From Sphingomonadaceae bacterium (GTDB lineage: Bacteria; Pseudomonadota; Alphaproteobacteria; Sphingomonadales; Sphingomonadaceae), in NCBI GenBank assembly GCA_947453945.1, contig CANGJB010000003.1, positions 41,718 to 105,717 of the forward strand: DNA of 64,000 nt, read 5' to 3'. A program made the translations under genes and the position numbers. Of this stretch, positions 61,763 through 64,000 are shown piece after piece. Under the pieces are notes generated by a model. The model ran no database searches and was not told the origin of the DNA. It was given only the letters and a program-made list of their open reading frames with translations. The first letter of the stretch is position 1, and each line of letters starts with the position of its first letter.

Positions 61763-63841
61763 TCAGGCATCCGTCTTCGAGCTATATTGATAGTAATTGT
61801 AGCCGTAATATTCGGAATAGCTGTTCCCGCTCGCGGTTGGATCGAACTTCGTCAACACACCGCCGAGTATATTGATTCGAACATTTCGCAGGCGGCGCAG
61901 GGAGGTCTTCAACGAGCCGCGGCGGCTGCGGTCCGATTGGATCACAACAACGACACCGTCGACCAGTGCAGCCATGAGGGGCGCGTCAGCCAGGCCCAAC
62001 ACCGGCGGGCTATCAAGAATGATCAGGTCGAATTTGCCGGCAAGCTCATCAAGCAGTTTCTGCATCATGTTCGAGCCCAACAGCTCGGTAGGGCTGGGCG
62101 GGATGGGTCCCGATGTGATGACCTTCAGATGTTCGTCTTCCGTGTCGCGAAGCACATCCTTGATCGTAGCCTGACCGGTCAGCAAGCTCGACATGCCGAC
62201 AGCGTTTTCGCCGTTGAAGGCAGATATCGCACGGTGAAGCGCTGGGCGGCGCAAGTCGACGTCGAGGAGGACGACGCTGCGTCCAAGTCTGGCAATGCCC
62301 CTCGCAATCGCAAGGCTTGTGGTCGATTTGCCTTCCGAGGGCTGCGCGCTGGTAACGAGCATCGTTTTGGGAAGGCCCGATCGGGTCGAATACAGCAGCG
62401 CGCTGCGTAGCGAGTTGTACCCTTCGCTGATGGCAGACTTGGGATCACCCATCGCAACTTCGAGTTCGGTGTCTTCCGCGAGAGGAATGACGCCGAGCAG
62501 CGGCAACTGCAGCTTGCCCTCAACGTCTTCGGGTACGCGCACCGAGTCGTCGAGTTGGGTCCGCAGGTAGACAAAGCCAGCAGCGGCAACGATACCAGCG
62601 GCCAACGCAATCAGGAGGTTGCGAAAGAGATTGGGCGAACTTGGCTTGATGGGGGCGATCGCGGTATCGATAATCGCGATATTGCTGGCACTGATCCCTG
62701 CCGCAGCGTTCAGCTCCTTGAAGCGCTGGAGCAAGCCTTCGTAGACAGTCCGATTGGTGTCAGCCTCGCGTTCCAGCAGATGGTACTGAACCAGCCTGTC
62801 CTGCTCTTCCAGCGACGAACTCTTGAGCTCGCTCACTTCACCTTTGAGCCTTTGTTCAGCCTGCAATGCAGCATCATACTGCTGCTTGACTGAAGCCTGG
62901 ATATTCCTGGCCACGTTCTGCAGCTGGGCATCGATCACGCCAACCTGCGCCCGCAATTGCTGCACCGCCGGATAATCTTCCAGATGATTGGCGCGCTGCT
63001 TTTCCAGCTCCGCCATATTGCGCGCGCGCTCTGCCAGAAGCTGTGAGATCGCAGGATTGGCCAGAACGTCCGGAGAATTCATGGCGTTGGAGCCGGAAAT
63101 AAGCCGCCAGCGCTGTTCAGCCGCAATACGTGCAGTCTGCGCCTGGTTCGCGGCGCTGTTCAACTGCTGCAAGCTGGCAGCGGTAATCGAGCTGTCGCCG
63201 TTGCGAGGTCCGGTGTTGTCACGATCGCGAATCAAGCCTGCGGCACGTGCGTAGGCGTTGAGGTCCCTCTCCGATCGTTCCAGTTTTGCGCGAGCATCCG
63301 ACAACTGGCCGGAAATGAAGTCGCGGGCATAAGCGGAGCTGTCGTACCGGCGTTGAAGATTGGATTGAATGAATTCCGAAGCGAAAGCATTGGCCAGTTG
63401 AGCCGACAATTCAGGCTGCGTGCTTTCAAAGCTTATTGTTGCAAGCCGGCTATTTCGCGGCAGATCGACGCCTCGTGCCTTGTCGATTGTTCGAATTGTC
63501 AGGTCTTGAATTTCCTGACGTGTCGGCTTTCCTGCTGGCTCGCGCAGCCCCATGGCTTCATAGAATTTGGCATTGCCATTGAGCCTCAGCTTCTGGGCAA
63601 CACGTTCGGTTAGTGCGCGGCTCTTCAGAATTTCAACCTGCGTTTGCAGGAATCGTTCGGTGTCGGATGACGCAACGACAGGATCTTGCTGGGTATCGTC
63701 CTCTTTGCCCAGAACTTGCGCAGATTGGTCATTGATCTGCAGCGTGGTCGTGGCGGTGTACCGCGGCGTTTGCAGCAAGGTCGCGACAACTGCGAGCGCG
63801 AGTGCGGCTGCGATGATAATACTTATGACTTGAAGGTTCAT
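61763..63841 (-). CDS. Polysaccharide biosynthesis tyrosine autokinase (Wzc/ExoP type), 5' end interrupted
   Basis: At least 692 residues. TM1 IISIIIAAALALAVVATLL-type helix is at the very start, then the Wzz periplasmic domain with coiled coils, TM2 LLIALAAGIVAAAGFVYL, and a cytoplasmic kinase with Walker A SAQPSEGKST (about residues 495-504), Walker A' LLDVDLRRP and Walker B LIILDSPP. The C-terminal tyrosine cluster YSEYYGYNYYQYSS is the autophosphorylation site. It controls chain length and export of the polysaccharide. The normal cytoplasmic N-terminus before TM1 is missing: the homologous reading (IVR before Met) stops at about 63851, where an IS66-like end begins. The ATG at 63841 has no ribosome-binding site, so expression may be lost or changed. 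Confidence 0.88.
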   Translation of the reverse strand: MNLQVISIIIAAALALAVVATLLQTPRYTATTTLQINDQSAQVLGKEDDTQQDPVVASSDTERFLQTQVEILKSRALTERVAQKLRLNGNAKFYEAMGLREPAGKPTRQEIQDLTIRTIDKARGVDLPRNSRLATISFESTQPELSAQLANAFASEFIQSNLQRRYDSSAYARDFISGQLSDARAKLERSERDLNAYARAAGLIRDRDNTGPRNGDSSITAASLQQLNSAANQAQTARIAAEQRWRLISGSNAMNSPDVLANPAISQLLAERARNMAELEKQRANHLEDYPAVQQLRAQVGVIDAQLQNVARNIQASVKQQYDAALQAEQRLKGEVSELKSSSLEEQDRLVQYHLLEREADTNRTVYEGLLQRFKELNAAAGISASNIAIIDTAIAPIKPSSPNLFRNLLIALAAGIVAAAGFVYLRTQLDDSVRVPEDVEGKLQLPLLGVIPLAEDTELEVAMGDPKSAISEGYNSLRSALLYSTRSGLPKTMLVTSAQPSEGKSTTSLAIARGIARLGRSVVLLDVDLRRPALHRAISAFNGENAVGMSSLLTGQATIKDVLRDTEDEHLKVITSGPIPPSPTELLGSNMMQKLLDELAGKFDLIILDSPPVLGLADAPLMAALVDGVVVVIQSDRSRRGSLKTSLRRLRNVRINILGGVLTKFDPTASGNSYSEYYGYNYYQYSSKTDA

Positions 63842-63851
63842 GCGGACAATC

Positions 63852-64000
63852 GTAAGCGCTGTTCTGCCCCCACCTTGCGTGGGTGATGCCCAGCGTGGAG
63901 TTTGCGCGACCTGATTGGGGCTGAGGGCGCTACTCCTATGATAATCCCGTGTGATGATCCTGTGAGCAAGGGCGCGCAGCGGTTCGAGATCTTCACGGGC
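63852..64000 (+). mobile_element. Left end of an IS66-family element (partial)
   Basis: The sequence begins GTAAGCGCTGTTCTGCCCCC at 63852; IS66-family elements have inverted repeats starting GTAA and 8-bp target duplications. The first transposase gene begins 86 bases in. The right end, other genes and target duplication are outside the window; the left copy of a duplication would be the eight bases before 63852 (GGACAATC). Confidence 0.65.
63938..64000 (+). CDS. IS66-family TnpA (OrfA), N-terminal 21 residues
   Basis: ATG 63938 encodes MIIPCDDPVSKGAQRFEIFT followed by Gly, open to the window end. The KGAQRFEIFTG pattern is the common start of IS66-family TnpA proteins (RFEVFTG-GRRR-W). A GTG at 63962 is an alternative start. 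TnpA is an accessory protein encoded before the larger transposase TnpC. The rest of the gene lies outside the window. Confidence 0.65.
   Translation, partial: MIIPCDDPVSKGAQRFEIFTG

Noticed and set aside
63842..64000. Extension of the autokinase frame to the window edge
   Set aside because: The minus-strand frame stays open to base 64000, but the plus strand shows an IS66-type end and a TnpA-like start, and the extended sequence has no autokinase-like character upstream of about IVR.

Overview
The window is a high-GC alphaproteobacterial chromosome segment. The SecE/NusG/L11/L1 block, LptC/LptA, the DUF2155 and NDUFA12 proteins, the short RNase D and the DUF3857/transglutaminase protein together point to the Sphingomonadales, probably Novosphingobium or a close relative. 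That placement is inferred from gene content, not from a database comparison.

Region 1 (1-12.2 kb) is housekeeping and metabolic: a truncated serine hydrolase, a membrane protein, RecQ, an SDR, a TelA/XpaC-like/PHA-system trio, an orphan fatty acyl-AMP ligase, RecX, a DUF192 protein, an NDUFA12-type complex I accessory protein, a DUF2155 lipoprotein and Aat. Region 2 (12.3-20.1 kb) is the tRNA-Trp/secE/nusG/rplK/rplA block. It has been opened twice: an alcohol dehydrogenase lies between the tRNA and secE, and 4.3 kb lies between nusG and rplK (a transposase remnant, three small accessory genes and a large transglutaminase-like protein). Region 3 (20-28.2 kb) holds a Cyc2-like fused porin-cytochrome with a small cytochrome c, a translationally coupled CinA/lipoprotein/epimerase operon, a Baeyer-Villiger-type monooxygenase, CorA and Ung.

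Region 4 (28.2-63.9 kb) is an envelope and exopolysaccharide locus. It starts with UDP-glucose dehydrogenase, RNase D, LptC-LptA and a phosphohexomutase. It continues with the dTDP-rhamnose genes rfbA-C-D (rfbB lies apart on the other strand), three membrane acyltransferases, three GT4 glycosyltransferases, a Wzy-like polymerase, a Wzx-like flippase, a pyruvyl transferase and an RmlD-like reductase. A large serralysin-type RTX metalloprotease sits in the middle. To the right are two paralogous tailspike-like proteins (one with a Tat signal), a small companion protein, a TPR protein and a Wzc-type tyrosine autokinase. Together these can supply rhamnose and uronic acid precursors, assemble and decorate a repeat unit, flip and polymerise it, and control chain export. 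The initiating glycosyltransferase and the outer-membrane exporter are not in the window.

At the right edge the 5' end of the autokinase gene appears to be cut by the start of an IS66-family element (GTAA terminus near 63852, TnpA start at 63938). The most notable points are the duplicated tailspike-like proteins, the Cyc2-like cytochrome pair and this insertion.
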